This document shows positions 49,396-58,902 of a stretch of DNA of 64,000 nt, piece by piece. The notes beneath the pieces were generated by a model that was not told the DNA's origin, searched no databases, and saw only the letters and a list, made by a program, of their open reading frames with translations. The stretch is from Brevundimonas sp. UBA4553 (GTDB lineage Bacteria > Pseudomonadota > Alphaproteobacteria > Caulobacterales > Caulobacteraceae): NCBI RefSeq assembly GCF_002387245.1, contig NZ_DGLD01000018.1, positions 1,543 through 65,542 on the forward strand. Direction: 5' to 3'. The position numbers and the translations under genes were made by a program. Position 1 is the first letter of the stretch; each line of letters starts with the position of its first letter.

Positions 49396-52300
49396 GCCGC
49401 CCCCGCCACCCGCGCCAGATCGGCCGTGATCCGCTCGGCGACCTTCAAACGGTCGTCGGGCGTCGGCCATTCGCCCTTCACGACGATCTTCTGGTCCGGC
49501 CGGATCTTCCAGAACGCCTGGTTCTTCTGGATCAGACCGACCAGCCCCATCGGATTGGGGAAACTGTTGTTGCGCAGGGTCAGCACAGCGCCCTTGGGGC
49601 CGATGTCGATCTTCTCGATGCAGGCGGTGCGGCAGTTCGCCTTGATGCCCACGATCCGCAGAAGCTGCTGCGCTTCATCCGGCAGCGGACCGAAGCGGTC
49701 GATCAGCTCGGCCGCCATGGCTTCGCGATCTTCCATCTTCTCGGCGTCCGACAGTCGGCGATAGAGGCTCAGACGAACGTTCAGGTCTGGCACGTAAGCT
49801 TCCGGAATCAGGACCGCAGCCCCGACATTGATCGACGGCGACCAGCCTCGATCCGCCACTTCCTCGCCGGCTTCGCGCAGTTCCGCGACGGCGTCTTCCA
49901 GCATCTGCTGGTACAGTTCGACCCCGACCTCGCGGATGTGGCCCGACTGCTCGTCGCCCAGCAGATTGCCTCCTCCGCGCTGATCCAGGTCGTGACTGGC
50001 CAACTGGAAGCCGGCGCCCAGATTGTCGAGCGACTGCAGCACCTGAAGACGCCGCTCAGCCGACAGGCTCAGCGGACGCTTGGGATCGGTCGTCAGATAG
50101 GCGAAAGCCCGCGCCTTGGAACGACCGATGCGGCCCCGGATCTGGTGCAACTGAGCCAATCCGAACATGTCGGCGCGGTGGACGACCAGGGTGTTTGCCG
50201 TCGGAATGTCGATGCCGCTCTCGACGATGGTGGTCGAAACCAGCACGTCGTATTGCCCGTCGTAGAAGGCGCTCATCACCTCCTCCAGCTGGGTCGGGCT
50301 CATCTGGCCGTGGCCGACTACGAACTTCACCTCGGGCACCTGCTCGCGCAGGAACTTCTCGATGTCCGGCAGTTCCTTCAGGCGCGGCGCGACATAATAG
50401 GCCTGCCCCCCCCGATACTTCTCGCGCAGCAGGGCCTCACGCACCAGCACCGGGTCCCATGGCGTCACATAGGTCCGCACCGCCAGGCGATCGACTGGCG
50501 GGGTGGCGATGATCGACATCTCGCGGATGCCGGACAACGCCATCTGCAGCGTGCGCGGGATCGGCGTCGCGGTCAGGGTCAGCAGGTGAACATCGGCCCG
50601 CAGGGACTTCAGCTTCTCCTTGTGCTTGACGCCGAAGTGCTGCTCCTCGTCGACGATCACCAGACCCAGGTCCTTGAACCCGACCTGTTCGGCCAGCACC
50701 GCATGGGTGCCGACGACGATCTCGAACGTGCCGTCCTTGAGCCCCGCGCGCGTCTCGTTGGCGTCCTTGGCCGTGACCATCCGCGACAGATGCCGCACCG
50801 TGATCGGCCAGCCGGCAAAGCGTTCGGAAAAGGTCTTGAAGTGCTGACGCGCCAGCAGGGTCGTCGGGCAGACGATGGCCACCTGCTGACCGCTCATGGC
50901 CACGACGAAGGCGGCGCGCAGGGCGACCTCCGTCTTCCCGAAACCGACGTCGCCGCAGATCAAGCGATCCATCGGCGTTCCCTTGCCCAGGTCCTCCAGC
51001 ACGTCGCCGATGGCGTTCAACTGGTCATCCGTCTCCTCGTAGGGGAAGCGGGCGCAGAACTCGTCGAACAGGCCTGACGGCGGCGTGATGGCGTCGGACA
51101 CGCGCAGCGCCCGCTTGGCGGCGAGGGCGATCAGTCCCTCTGCCATGGCGCGCAGGCGTTCCTTGGCCTTGGCCTTGCGCGCCTGCCAGCCGGCGCCGCC
51201 CAGACGGTCCAGTTGCACCCCGTCCGCATCGGTGCCGTAGCGGGTCAGAAGATCAATGTTTTCAACTGGCAGATAGAGCTTGCTGTCACCGGCGTAGAGC
51301 AGTTCCAGGCAGTCGTGCGGCGCCTCCTGGATCTCCAGCGTCTTCAGGCCCTCATAACGCCCGATGCCGTGATCCAGGTGCACGACCAGATCGCCCGCCG
51401 TCAGAGCCGAAGCCTCCGCCAGGAAGTTGGAGGCCCGCCGCTTGCGCTTGGGCCGCGCCAGACGGTCGCCCAGGATGTCGGTCTCGGAAATGACCGCAAC
51501 CTCGTCGGTGACGAAGCCGTGCTCGACCGGCAGGACGGCCCGCAGGTAAATATCCTTCGGCGCCGCCAGAACATCGTTCCAGTCGCGCACCGGCAGGACG
51601 TGGGTCAGGCCATGATCGCCCAGCATGGCCGCCAGACGCTCGGCCGATCCCTCGGTCCAGGAGGCGAACAGAACCCGCTTGCCCTCGCCCTTCAGGGTCT
51701 CGGCGTGCTGGGCGACGGCGGCGAACAGATTGACGCTGTCCTGCGACCGTTCGGCGGCGAAGCTGCGGCCCAGTCGACCGCCGGCGTCTTCACCCGATCC
51801 CGCTGACAGCGGCGACAAACGGCGCACGGCCCGACCGGCCAAGGCGCTGTTCCAGTCGCCTTCGTCCAGATAGAGGCTCTGCGGCGTCGGCGCGCGATAG
51901 GCCGCGCCGCCCTTGCCCCTGGCGGCTTCCTTGCGCGCCTCATAGGCGTCGGTCGTCAGGCTCCAGCGCTCTGCACGGGCCTGCTCCACCTGACTGTCGA
52001 GGAAGACCGGGGCGCTGTCCGGCAGGAAGTCGAACAGGGTGTCGAGGCGTTCGTAGAAGAGCGGCAGCCAGTGCTCCAGCCCCTGACGACGCGCTCCCTC
52101 GCTGACGGCGGCGTACATCGGCTCGTCGCCCGGCGCGCCGAACAGGTTCAGATAGCCGCTTCGGAACCTCGAAATAGTCTCGGCGTCCAGCAGCACCTCC
52201 GAGACCGGCAGCAGGGCCACCTGCATTAGTTGCCGGGTCGAACGCTGAGTCTCGGGATCAAAGGCGCGGATGGACTCCAGCTCGCTCCCGAACAGGTCCA

Positions 52301-52841
52301 GACGCACAGGCTCGTCGAAGCCCGGCGGGAAGACGTCGATAACCCCACCGCGAATGGCGTACTCGCCGCGCTCGGACACGGTCGAAGCGCGCACATAGCC
52401 GTTGGCCAACACGTAGCGTTCCAGCGCCGCCGTATCCAGATCGAGACCGACCTTGGCCTCGAAGCCGGCTCCGGTGACGGTCTGACGCGGCGGCGTGCGC
52501 TGGGTGACTGCGGCCACGGTGGCGACCACCAACAACGGCCTGACGTCCGACGGATCGCGCTGGGCCAGCCGGGTCAGGGTCGCCATGCGCTGGGCCGCGA
52601 CCGAGGCCGTCGGACTCAACCGGTCATAGGGCAGACAATCCCAGGCCGGATATTCAAGAACTTCAATGTCCTTCGCGAAGAAGCCAAGCGCCTGCACGAA
52701 GTTGCCGGAGCGCTGGTAATCGCGCGCCACCAGCAGTCCGACTCCGCCGTGCGCCTTCAGCCGTTCAGCGACGACCAGTGCATCCAGACCCTCGGGCGCG
52801 CCGCCCAGTTCGACGTCACGCCGCGCCATCGCCTCACTCAT
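49392..52841 (-). CDS. mfd: Transcription-repair coupling factor Mfd
   Basis: A 1149-residue DNA translocase that removes RNA polymerase stalled at lesions and recruits UvrA. In order: a UvrB-homology region (~1-340; YPAWDCLPYDRLSPTASVAA), the RNA polymerase-interacting domain (~490-560; DLVVHLDHGIGRYEGLKTLE), superfamily 2 helicase motifs (GDVGFGKTEVALRAAF, Walker A; VIVDEEQHFGV, Walker B; LTATPIPRTLQMAL), the RecG-like TRG region, and the C-terminal UvrA-masking domain. The ATG at 52841 overlaps the sdhE stop (TGATG). It is one of the two large DNA repair helicases on either side of sdhE. Confidence 0.97.
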   Translation of the reverse strand: MSEAMARRDVELGGAPEGLDALVVAERLKAHGGVGLLVARDYQRSGNFVQALGFFAKDIEVLEYPAWDCLPYDRLSPTASVAAQRMATLTRLAQRDPSDVRPLLVVATVAAVTQRTPPRQTVTGAGFEAKVGLDLDTAALERYVLANGYVRASTVSERGEYAIRGGVIDVFPPGFDEPVRLDLFGSELESIRAFDPETQRSTRQLMQVALLPVSEVLLDAETISRFRSGYLNLFGAPGDEPMYAAVSEGARRQGLEHWLPLFYERLDTLFDFLPDSAPVFLDSQVEQARAERWSLTTDAYEARKEAARGKGGAAYRAPTPQSLYLDEGDWNSALAGRAVRRLSPLSAGSGEDAGGRLGRSFAAERSQDSVNLFAAVAQHAETLKGEGKRVLFASWTEGSAERLAAMLGDHGLTHVLPVRDWNDVLAAPKDIYLRAVLPVEHGFVTDEVAVISETDILGDRLARPKRKRRASNFLAEASALTAGDLVVHLDHGIGRYEGLKTLEIQEAPHDCLELLYAGDSKLYLPVENIDLLTRYGTDADGVQLDRLGGAGWQARKAKAKERLRAMAEGLIALAAKRALRVSDAITPPSGLFDEFCARFPYEETDDQLNAIGDVLEDLGKGTPMDRLICGDVGFGKTEVALRAAFVVAMSGQQVAIVCPTTLLARQHFKTFSERFAGWPITVRHLSRMVTAKDANETRAGLKDGTFEIVVGTHAVLAEQVGFKDLGLVIVDEEQHFGVKHKEKLKSLRADVHLLTLTATPIPRTLQMALSGIREMSIIATPPVDRLAVRTYVTPWDPVLVREALLREKYRGGQAYYVAPRLKELPDIEKFLREQVPEVKFVVGHGQMSPTQLEEVMSAFYDGQYDVLVSTTIVESGIDIPTANTLVVHRADMFGLAQLHQIRGRIGRSKARAFAYLTTDPKRPLSLSAERRLQVLQSLDNLGAGFQLASHDLDQRGGGNLLGDEQSGHIREVGVELYQQMLEDAVAELREAGEEVADRGWSPSINVGAAVLIPEAYVPDLNVRLSLYRRLSDAEKMEDREAMAAELIDRFGPLPDEAQQLLRIVGIKANCRTACIEKIDIGPKGAVLTLRNNSFPNPMGLVGLIQKNQAFWKIRPDQKIVVKGEWPTPDDRLKVAERITADLARVAGAA

Positions 52842-53155
52842 CAACCGATACCCTTGGCCACTTCCGCCGCGACGTGTTTGCGCATGAAGGCTCGGATGCG
52901 CGCCAGCATCGGCCCGTCGAATTCGGGCGGGGTCGGCTCCTTCTCGATGATCCAGGCGTAAAGATACTGGTCCTCCTCGTTCAGGAGATGCTCCAGTTCA
53001 TCCAGCTCTGCCTCGCTCAGCGTCGGGCCGACCTGATCGACAAAGGGTCCCAGCACCATGTCCGCTTCGCGGAAACCTCGCCTCCAGGCGCGGTAGGAAA
53101 TCCGGCCCAGGCGTTGCTTGAGAAGGTCCTCTGGACGTGCGTCAATTTCGGCCAC
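52841..53155 (-). CDS. sdhE: Succinate dehydrogenase flavinylation factor SdhE
   Basis: A 104-residue small helical protein of the YgfY/Sdh5 family, which helps attach FAD covalently to the SDH flavoprotein. The defining motif appears as YRAWRRGFREADMVLGPF (R-G-F-R-E), followed by LDELEHLLNEEDQYLYAWII. It is about 15 residues longer than E. coli SdhE, as expected for alphaproteobacteria. It starts 84 bases from the divergent recG and is translationally coupled to mfd. The sdh genes are not in the window. Confidence 0.93.
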   Translation of the reverse strand: MAEIDARPEDLLKQRLGRISYRAWRRGFREADMVLGPFVDQVGPTLSEAELDELEHLLNEEDQYLYAWIIEKEPTPPEFDGPMLARIRAFMRKHVAAEVAKGIG

Positions 53156-53238
53156 GCGGTTCCTTGCCCGGTCCGTTCATGTGAAGAGTTGGATCAGATA
53201 GCGTTCCCGTTCCGTTTTCGCCAGCTATGCTGAGGCTA

Positions 53239-55329
53239 ATGCGGCCCGAGATTCTCTTTCCACTGTTTGCGGACGTCTCCACCCTGAAGGGCGTGGGGCC
53301 CAGAAGCGCGCCTCTGGTGCAGAAACTGGCGGGCCCGTTGGTGCGCGACGTGCTGTTCCTGTCGCCGTCCGGAATCATCCAGCGCCGCCGCACGACCGCC
53401 GCGGACGCCGTCGAGGGCGAGATCGGCGTCTTCGACGTCCTGATCGACCGGCTGATCCCGCCGCACAAGATCGGCGCGCCGTTGAAGATGCGGGCTTCGG
53501 ACGACACCGGCTTCGTCCACCTGATCTGGTTCGCCGGGTCGCCGCGCCACATCGAAAGCCTGGCGCCGCGCGGGGAGCGGCGGTTGGTGACTGGCAAGGT
53601 CGAGCGCTTCAACAACGAGGTGCAGATCGCGCACCCCGACTACATCCTGCCGCTGGACAAGGCGGACGACATCCCCCTGTCCGAACCCGTCTATCCGGCG
53701 ACGCAAGGCTTGACCTCGCGGGTGGTGCGCAAGTTGGCCCAGGGAGCCCTCGCCGCCGCCCCGGAGCTGGACGAGTGGCAGGACGCCGCCTGGATGTCAG
53801 CGCGGCGCTGGCTCGGTTGGCGTGCCGCGCTCGAAACCCTGCACGCGCCGACCTCGGAGGCAGACCTGACGCCCGAGGCTCCGGCCCGCCAGCGCCTGGC
53901 CTATGACGAGTTGTTCGCCCACCAACTGGCCCTGGCTCGCCGCCGGCGTGCGCGTCAGATCACACCGGCGGCGCGCATCACGACGGGAGAGCCCTCGCAG
54001 CGCCTCCTGGCCGCCCTGCCCTTCACCCTAACCGGCGCCCAGGCCTGCGCGCTCGAAGAAATCCGCGCCGATCTGGCTTCAGGTGAGCAGATGGGGCGAC
54101 TGCTGCAAGGCGATGTTGGCTCAGGCAAGACCGCCGTCGCAGCCCTCGCATTGGCCGACGCGGCGTCCAGCGGCTTCCAGTCCGCCCTGATGGCCCCGAC
54201 CGAAATCCTGGCGCGCCAACACTACCAGCGGCTGGCTCCCATGCTGGAAGACGCCGGGATTTCGACCGTCCTGTTGACTGGCCGCGACACCCAGGCGGAG
54301 CGACGCAAACGGCTCGCCGCTCTGGCCTCGGGCGAGGCTCAGGTCGCTATCGGCACCCACGCCCTGTTCCAGGACGCGGTGCAGTTCCACCGGCTGGCCC
54401 TGGCCGTCATCGACGAACAGCACCGCTTCGGCGTCAACGAGCGTCAGCGCCTCCAGGCCAAGGGTGATCCGGCGATCGGCGGCGTCCATCTGCTGACCAT
54501 GTCGGCCACGCCCATCCCGCGCACGCTGGAACTGACCCAGTACGGCGAACTGGAGGTCAGCCGCCTTATGGAGAAGCCCCCCGGCCGCACGCCCGTCGCC
54601 ACCGCCGTTCTGCCGCTGGTTCGCATCGGCGAGGTGGCCAAACGGCTGAAGGCGGCGATCGACAGCGGCGCCCAGGCCTACTGGATCTGTCCTCTGGTGG
54701 CGGAGTCCGAAGCCATCGACCTGGCCGCCGCCGAGGAGCGCGCCAACGACCTGCGCCGCATCCTGCAAGTCGAGGTCGGCCTGGCTCACGGTCAGATGCC
54801 GGGCGCTGAACGCGAAGCCGTAATGGCCGAGTTCGCCGAAGGCCGCATCCCGCTTCTGGTCGCCACCACGGTCGTCGAAGTGGGCGTGGACGTGCCCAAC
54901 GCCTCCATCATGGTCATTGAACACGCCGATCGCTTCGGCCTGGCCCAGTTGCACCAGCTACGCGGTCGTGTCGGGCGCGGGGCCAAGTCCAGTTCCTGCA
55001 TCCTGCTGTACGGCGGTCAGGACGGCGCGCTGGGCGAGACCGCGCGCGAACGTCTGGAGACCCTGCGCCGCACCGAAGACGGCTTTGAGATCGCCGAGGA
55101 GGACTTCCGCCTGCGCGGGGGCGGCGACCCCTTGGGCCTGAAACAGAGCGGCTTTCCCGCCTATCGCTTTGCCGACCCGGTCAAGCACCGCTCACTGATG
55201 CTGGCGGCGTCGGACGACGCCCGCCTGATCCTGGGTCGAGACCCCGACCTGACCAGCCCGCGCGGTCAGGCCGTTCGCGTTCTGGAAGCCCTGTTCGACT
55301 GGCGCGCCGACCGCTCAGGCGCCGACTAG
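53239..55329 (+). CDS. recG: ATP-dependent DNA helicase RecG
   Basis: A 696-residue branch-migration helicase that remodels stalled forks and R-loops. The N-terminal wedge OB-fold (~50-160) is followed by helicase domain 1 with GDVGSGKTAVAALALADA and VIDEQHRFGVNERQRLQAKG. Domain 2 has LVATTVVEVGVDVPNASIMV and HQLRGRVGRG. The start at 53239 (MRPEILFPLF) matches the family N-terminus; an ATG four codons upstream at 53227 is possible. Divergent from sdhE-mfd. The stop overlaps the convergent DUF3089 gene by four bases. Confidence 0.96.
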   Translation: MRPEILFPLFADVSTLKGVGPRSAPLVQKLAGPLVRDVLFLSPSGIIQRRRTTAADAVEGEIGVFDVLIDRLIPPHKIGAPLKMRASDDTGFVHLIWFAGSPRHIESLAPRGERRLVTGKVERFNNEVQIAHPDYILPLDKADDIPLSEPVYPATQGLTSRVVRKLAQGALAAAPELDEWQDAAWMSARRWLGWRAALETLHAPTSEADLTPEAPARQRLAYDELFAHQLALARRRRARQITPAARITTGEPSQRLLAALPFTLTGAQACALEEIRADLASGEQMGRLLQGDVGSGKTAVAALALADAASSGFQSALMAPTEILARQHYQRLAPMLEDAGISTVLLTGRDTQAERRKRLAALASGEAQVAIGTHALFQDAVQFHRLALAVIDEQHRFGVNERQRLQAKGDPAIGGVHLLTMSATPIPRTLELTQYGELEVSRLMEKPPGRTPVATAVLPLVRIGEVAKRLKAAIDSGAQAYWICPLVAESEAIDLAAAEERANDLRRILQVEVGLAHGQMPGAEREAVMAEFAEGRIPLLVATTVVEVGVDVPNASIMVIEHADRFGLAQLHQLRGRVGRGAKSSSCILLYGGQDGALGETARERLETLRRTEDGFEIAEEDFRLRGGGDPLGLKQSGFPAYRFADPVKHRSLMLAASDDARLILGRDPDLTSPRGQAVRVLEALFDWRADRSGAD

Positions 55330-56429
55330 GGAGCCCGGCCGGCTTTCCAGGCAGCAAGACGCGACAGGGCGTCGGCCTCAATGTCAGCGTAGAACAGGTT
55401 GTAGGGCCGCGCCTTGCGGCGATTGGCCCAACCGCTGAACTCGCGGAAGGACTCTGACTTCAACACCGTGTGGCGCAGCAGCCCCTCGCGACATTGAGTG
55501 GCGATCTGGCGGTCAATGAAGGCAGGCCGCACGCCCCATTCCAGCCCCGTGGCGTTGGCGGCGCCCAGATGCCGGCGAGCCGGAACCGTCGCGCCATCGT
55601 CGCTGCCGGATACAGGGTTCACACACAGGGCGGCCCTGTCGCCCAGCTCGACGAGTTGGCCACGGTCATCCCAGACCAGGGCTCGCCGCAGCCGTCGCTT
55701 CGCGGCGCCCTCGTCCCCCTCGCCGACCTGGGACCAGCCGACGACACAGTCTGTCTGGCTCCGGTCGTGGCAGGCGGCCAGCGGCGCCGTCTGATCCAGC
55801 CCCACAATGGCGTCCATCAGATAGACGGCGACCAACCGCCCGCGAAGGCTGGCGTCCTGAGCCACACGCTCATGAACCAGACGCGCGATCAGATCAGCCC
55901 CCTGCTCCACGCCCGCCAGGATGATCGGACCGTCGGGGTGGGTCGCCAGCCAATGCTCGAACGCCGCCTCCACGTCGTTGTAGGCGAAGGCGCGGGCTTC
56001 CCGCGCATCCTCGCGCAGCGTCAGCCGCGTATAGAGGCTGGCCTGTCGGTAATGCGGCGCACTGATGATCCCTGCTCGGGCGAAGGGTCCTGCGTAGTTC
56101 GGGATCACGACCCGCTGCAGATAGGCGTCGGCCTTGCGGTCGCTGATCGGGCCGTTCCAGCCGCTACCGCCCTCGAACGTGGTCGAGTGGACAAAGAAGA
56201 TCGCAGCTTCGCCCGCCCCTGGCGCACGGGCGTCGCGCAGCGCCCAGGCCGTAGCCTGGCCGTAGTCGGGCGCTGGCGGCGGGTCGTAGGTCTGAAACGG
56301 CACCTGCGGGTCCAGGCCGGCCTTCAGGATGTCGCCGCGCCACACCGCCACGGCGGCCACCAGGATGAAGACCAGGGCAAAACCCGTGTAGCCGACCCAC
56401 TGGCGCAAGGTCAGGCTGGGCATCTTCAC
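55326..56429 (-). CDS. DUF3089 alpha/beta-hydrolase-like protein lacking the usual serine nucleophile
   Basis: A 367-residue membrane-anchored protein with one N-terminal helix (WVGYTGFALVFILVAAVAVW) and a large outer domain. Family stretches are visible: AIFFVHSTTFEGGSGWNGPI, FARAGIISAPHYRQASLYT, ARAFAYNDVEAAFEHWL. In DUF3089 relatives the nucleophile elbow reads G-H-S-Q-G. Here it is ILAGVEQGADL, with Glu in the serine position, so esterase activity is unlikely unless another residue serves. A late pair of Cys residues may form a disulfide. The gene overlaps the hldD stop (ATGA), the last member of the LPS-core operon. A structural or binding role is more likely than catalysis (inference). 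Confidence 0.8.
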   Translation of the reverse strand: MKMPSLTLRQWVGYTGFALVFILVAAVAVWRGDILKAGLDPQVPFQTYDPPPAPDYGQATAWALRDARAPGAGEAAIFFVHSTTFEGGSGWNGPISDRKADAYLQRVVIPNYAGPFARAGIISAPHYRQASLYTRLTLREDAREARAFAYNDVEAAFEHWLATHPDGPIILAGVEQGADLIARLVHERVAQDASLRGRLVAVYLMDAIVGLDQTAPLAACHDRSQTDCVVGWSQVGEGDEGAAKRRLRRALVWDDRGQLVELGDRAALCVNPVSGSDDGATVPARRHLGAANATGLEWGVRPAFIDRQIATQCREGLLRHTVLKSESFREFSGWANRRKARPYNLFYADIEADALSRLAAWKAGRAP

Positions 56430-57427
56430 CGATACGAATCCGGCTGCGAGAGAAAGTCCTGCACGTAGCGACGCACGCCTTCTTCCAGCGGGGTCGACTG
56501 GCCGTTGAAACCAACCGCCCGAATGCGGTCCATGCTGGCTTCGGTGAAATACTGATACCGGTCCCGGATAGCTTCCGGCATGTCCACATAGGCTATCGAC
56601 GGCTCCTTGCCCGCTGCAGCAAAGGTCGCGCGCGCCAGATCGGCGAAGGACCGCGCTTGACCCGAGCCGGCGTTGAACACGCCCGACACGTCCGGCGTCT
56701 GCAACAGCCAGTCGATGATGTTCACCACGTCGTCGACATAGACGAAGTCGCGCAACTGGCCGCCATCGGGATAGTTGGGGTTGTGCGATTTAAACAGGCT
56801 GACCGTCTCGCCCGCCTGAACCTTGGGCCAGATCTGGGCCACGACCGACTTCATCCCGCCCTTATGACCCTCGTTCGGGCCATAGACGTTGAAGAACTTC
56901 AACCCTGCCCACTGACGCGGCGCCTGATCCCGATCTGCCTGGCGCACGGCGTATTGATCAAACAGGTATTTCGAATAACCATAGGCGTTTAGAGGGCGAA
57001 GCGCATTCAGGCTCTCAGGATCGTCGCGATCCTCGAAGCCCGTCTCGCCGTCGCCATAGGTCGCCGCAGACGAGGCATAGATCATCCGCACGTCGCGCAA
57101 GGCGCACCAGTCCCAGATATCGCGCGACAGGCTGAAATTGGTGCGCAGGATCAGGTCGGCGTCCGGCTCGGTCGTCGAAGAGATGGCGCCCATATGCACC
57201 ACGGCCTCGATCCGATCGGCGTGCCGTTCCAGTTGCTCGAACAGTTCTTCCGGCGCCCACAGGTCGGCGATGGCGTGCTTGGCTATGTTTTTCCACTTGG
57301 CCAGGTCGGCGGTCTCCAGCCGATCGCAGACAACCACGTCCCAGGCATCGCTGTCGCACAGGCGCGCCACGATATTGGAGCCGATGAAGCCCGCCCCGCC
57401 CGTCACCACGATCATGCGAGGGGTCAT
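56426..57427 (-). CDS. hldD: ADP-L-glycero-D-manno-heptose 6-epimerase
   Basis: A 333-residue SDR-type epimerase that converts ADP-D-glycero- to ADP-L-glycero-D-manno-heptose, the heptose donor for the LPS inner core. Motifs are the NAD-binding VTGGAGFIGSNIVARL at the N-terminus, ASSAATYGDGE (catalytic region), the YxxxK in NAYGYSKYLFDQYAV, and LKFFNVYGPNEGHKGGMKSV. It overlaps hldE upstream and the DUF3089 gene downstream by four bases each, indicating one operon with hldE and kdsA. Confidence 0.95.
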   Translation of the reverse strand: MTPRMIVVTGGAGFIGSNIVARLCDSDAWDVVVCDRLETADLAKWKNIAKHAIADLWAPEELFEQLERHADRIEAVVHMGAISSTTEPDADLILRTNFSLSRDIWDWCALRDVRMIYASSAATYGDGETGFEDRDDPESLNALRPLNAYGYSKYLFDQYAVRQADRDQAPRQWAGLKFFNVYGPNEGHKGGMKSVVAQIWPKVQAGETVSLFKSHNPNYPDGGQLRDFVYVDDVVNIIDWLLQTPDVSGVFNAGSGQARSFADLARATFAAAGKEPSIAYVDMPEAIRDRYQYFTEASMDRIRAVGFNGQSTPLEEGVRRYVQDFLSQPDSYR

Positions 57428-58884
57428 TGGGCGTCTCCGATCATCTTCTCGATCGTCTTGGTCGTGGAATAGCCGTCGGCGAAATCGGCCAGGCGGACCA
57501 CCCCGCCCCAGCTCTCGACCTCGGTCGCGCCGACCACCTTGTCCTTGGTGTAGTCCGCACCCTTGATCAGGACATCGGGCCGAAGCCTCTCGATCAAGGC
57601 CATCGGCGTCGGATCGTCAAAGGCCGTCACCCGGTCCACGCTGGCCAGGCCGCCGATGACGGCGGCGCGGCTGTCCAGATCGTTGACAGGACGCCCCTCG
57701 CCCTTCAGGCGGCGGACCGAGGCGTCGGTGTTCAGCGCCACCACCAGCCGGTCGCACCAGCCGCGCGCCTGGGCCAGATAGGCCACGTGGCCCCGGTGCA
57801 GAATGTCGAAACAGCCATTGGTGAAGCCAACCTTCAGGCCCTGACGCTTCCACGCCTCGACCTGATCGGACAGTTCGTCCAGCGGGGTGACCTTGGACTG
57901 GGCCAGGGCCGCGTGCTGGCTCATCTCGGCTTCGATCAGTTCTGCGGGGGTGACGACGGCTGTGCCGCTCTTGCCGACGACGACGCCGGACGCAAGGATG
58001 GCGAACTGCACCGCTGCCTCCAGCGTCGCGCCCGCGCCCAAGGCCAGGCCCAGCGCCGCCAGCGAGGTGTCGCCAGCGCCCGACACGTCAAAGACTTCAC
58101 GCGCCCGACCGGGGAAATGCACTACGGCCCCGTCACGACGCGCCAGGGTCATGCCTTTCCCCGCCCGTGTGACGACGACCGCCTTGACGGTGGTGGAAGC
58201 CAGCAAAGCCGCCAGCGCCGCCTCAACCTCGGCATCCGTTTCCACCGGCAGGCCGGTGGCTCCGGCCAATTCGCTGGCGTTGGGCTTGATCAGGTCAACA
58301 GCGCCATAGCGAGCGAAGTCGCGGCCCTTGGGGTCGACGATGACCGGCGCGCCATACTCTCGACCCGCCCACAAGGCCGTCTCGATCAGGGGGTCGTCCA
58401 CCACGCCCTTGGCGTAGTCGGACAGCAGGATGGCCTTGGTGCCCTTGAACACCGCCCTGTCGTCATAGGCGGCGGTCGCAGGCTGTTCGTCGTCCAGCCG
58501 CAGCAGTTGCTGTCCGGCGGCGACAAAGCGCGTCTTGACGATGGTGGCCGCGCCCTCGGGGCGAACCAGCGCGTCCTCGACCCGGTCCTCTGCGGCGATC
58601 AGGTCGGTCAGTTCGGCACCTGCCGCATCTTGCCCAACGACCGCACCCAGCCGGGCTTGGCCGCCCAGGGCCGCGACGTTTCGCGCCACATTGCCCACGC
58701 CGCCGGGCATGGCCACGCTACGTCGCGCACGCAACACCGGAATAGGCGCCTCGGGCGAGATACGGCTGACCTCACCATAGACGTAACGATCCAGCATCAG
58801 ATCGCCGACGCAGGCGACCTTCAGCTCATGCACCTGCGCCAGCAAGGTCTGCAGCGCGCCCAAATCGAGTGATCGTTCAGCCAT
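57424..58884 (-). CDS. hldE: Bifunctional heptose 7-phosphate kinase / heptose 1-phosphate adenylyltransferase
   Basis: A 486-residue two-domain enzyme. The N-terminal PfkB/ribokinase-type kinase (~1-320) shows VGDLMLDRYVYGEVSRISPE, IVDPKGRDFARYGAVDLIKP and the anion hole DVSGAGDTSLAALG. The C-terminal nucleotidyltransferase (~345-486) shows VGFTNGCFDILHRGHVAYL, with its HxGH motif, and VVALNTDASVRRLKGEGRPV. Together they provide two steps toward ADP-heptose. It is translated from the strand of kdsA and overlaps hldD by four bases. Confidence 0.96.
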   Translation of the reverse strand: MAERSLDLGALQTLLAQVHELKVACVGDLMLDRYVYGEVSRISPEAPIPVLRARRSVAMPGGVGNVARNVAALGGQARLGAVVGQDAAGAELTDLIAAEDRVEDALVRPEGAATIVKTRFVAAGQQLLRLDDEQPATAAYDDRAVFKGTKAILLSDYAKGVVDDPLIETALWAGREYGAPVIVDPKGRDFARYGAVDLIKPNASELAGATGLPVETDAEVEAALAALLASTTVKAVVVTRAGKGMTLARRDGAVVHFPGRAREVFDVSGAGDTSLAALGLALGAGATLEAAVQFAILASGVVVGKSGTAVVTPAELIEAEMSQHAALAQSKVTPLDELSDQVEAWKRQGLKVGFTNGCFDILHRGHVAYLAQARGWCDRLVVALNTDASVRRLKGEGRPVNDLDSRAAVIGGLASVDRVTAFDDPTPMALIERLRPDVLIKGADYTKDKVVGATEVESWGGVVRLADFADGYSTTKTIEKMIGDAQ

Positions 58885-58902
58885 GACGCCGAACTAGCGG
58901 AT

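Noticed and set aside
57427..58872. Plus-strand open frame of 481 codons opposite hldE
   Set aside because: Antisense to both conserved domains of HldE and lacks any recognisable motif.
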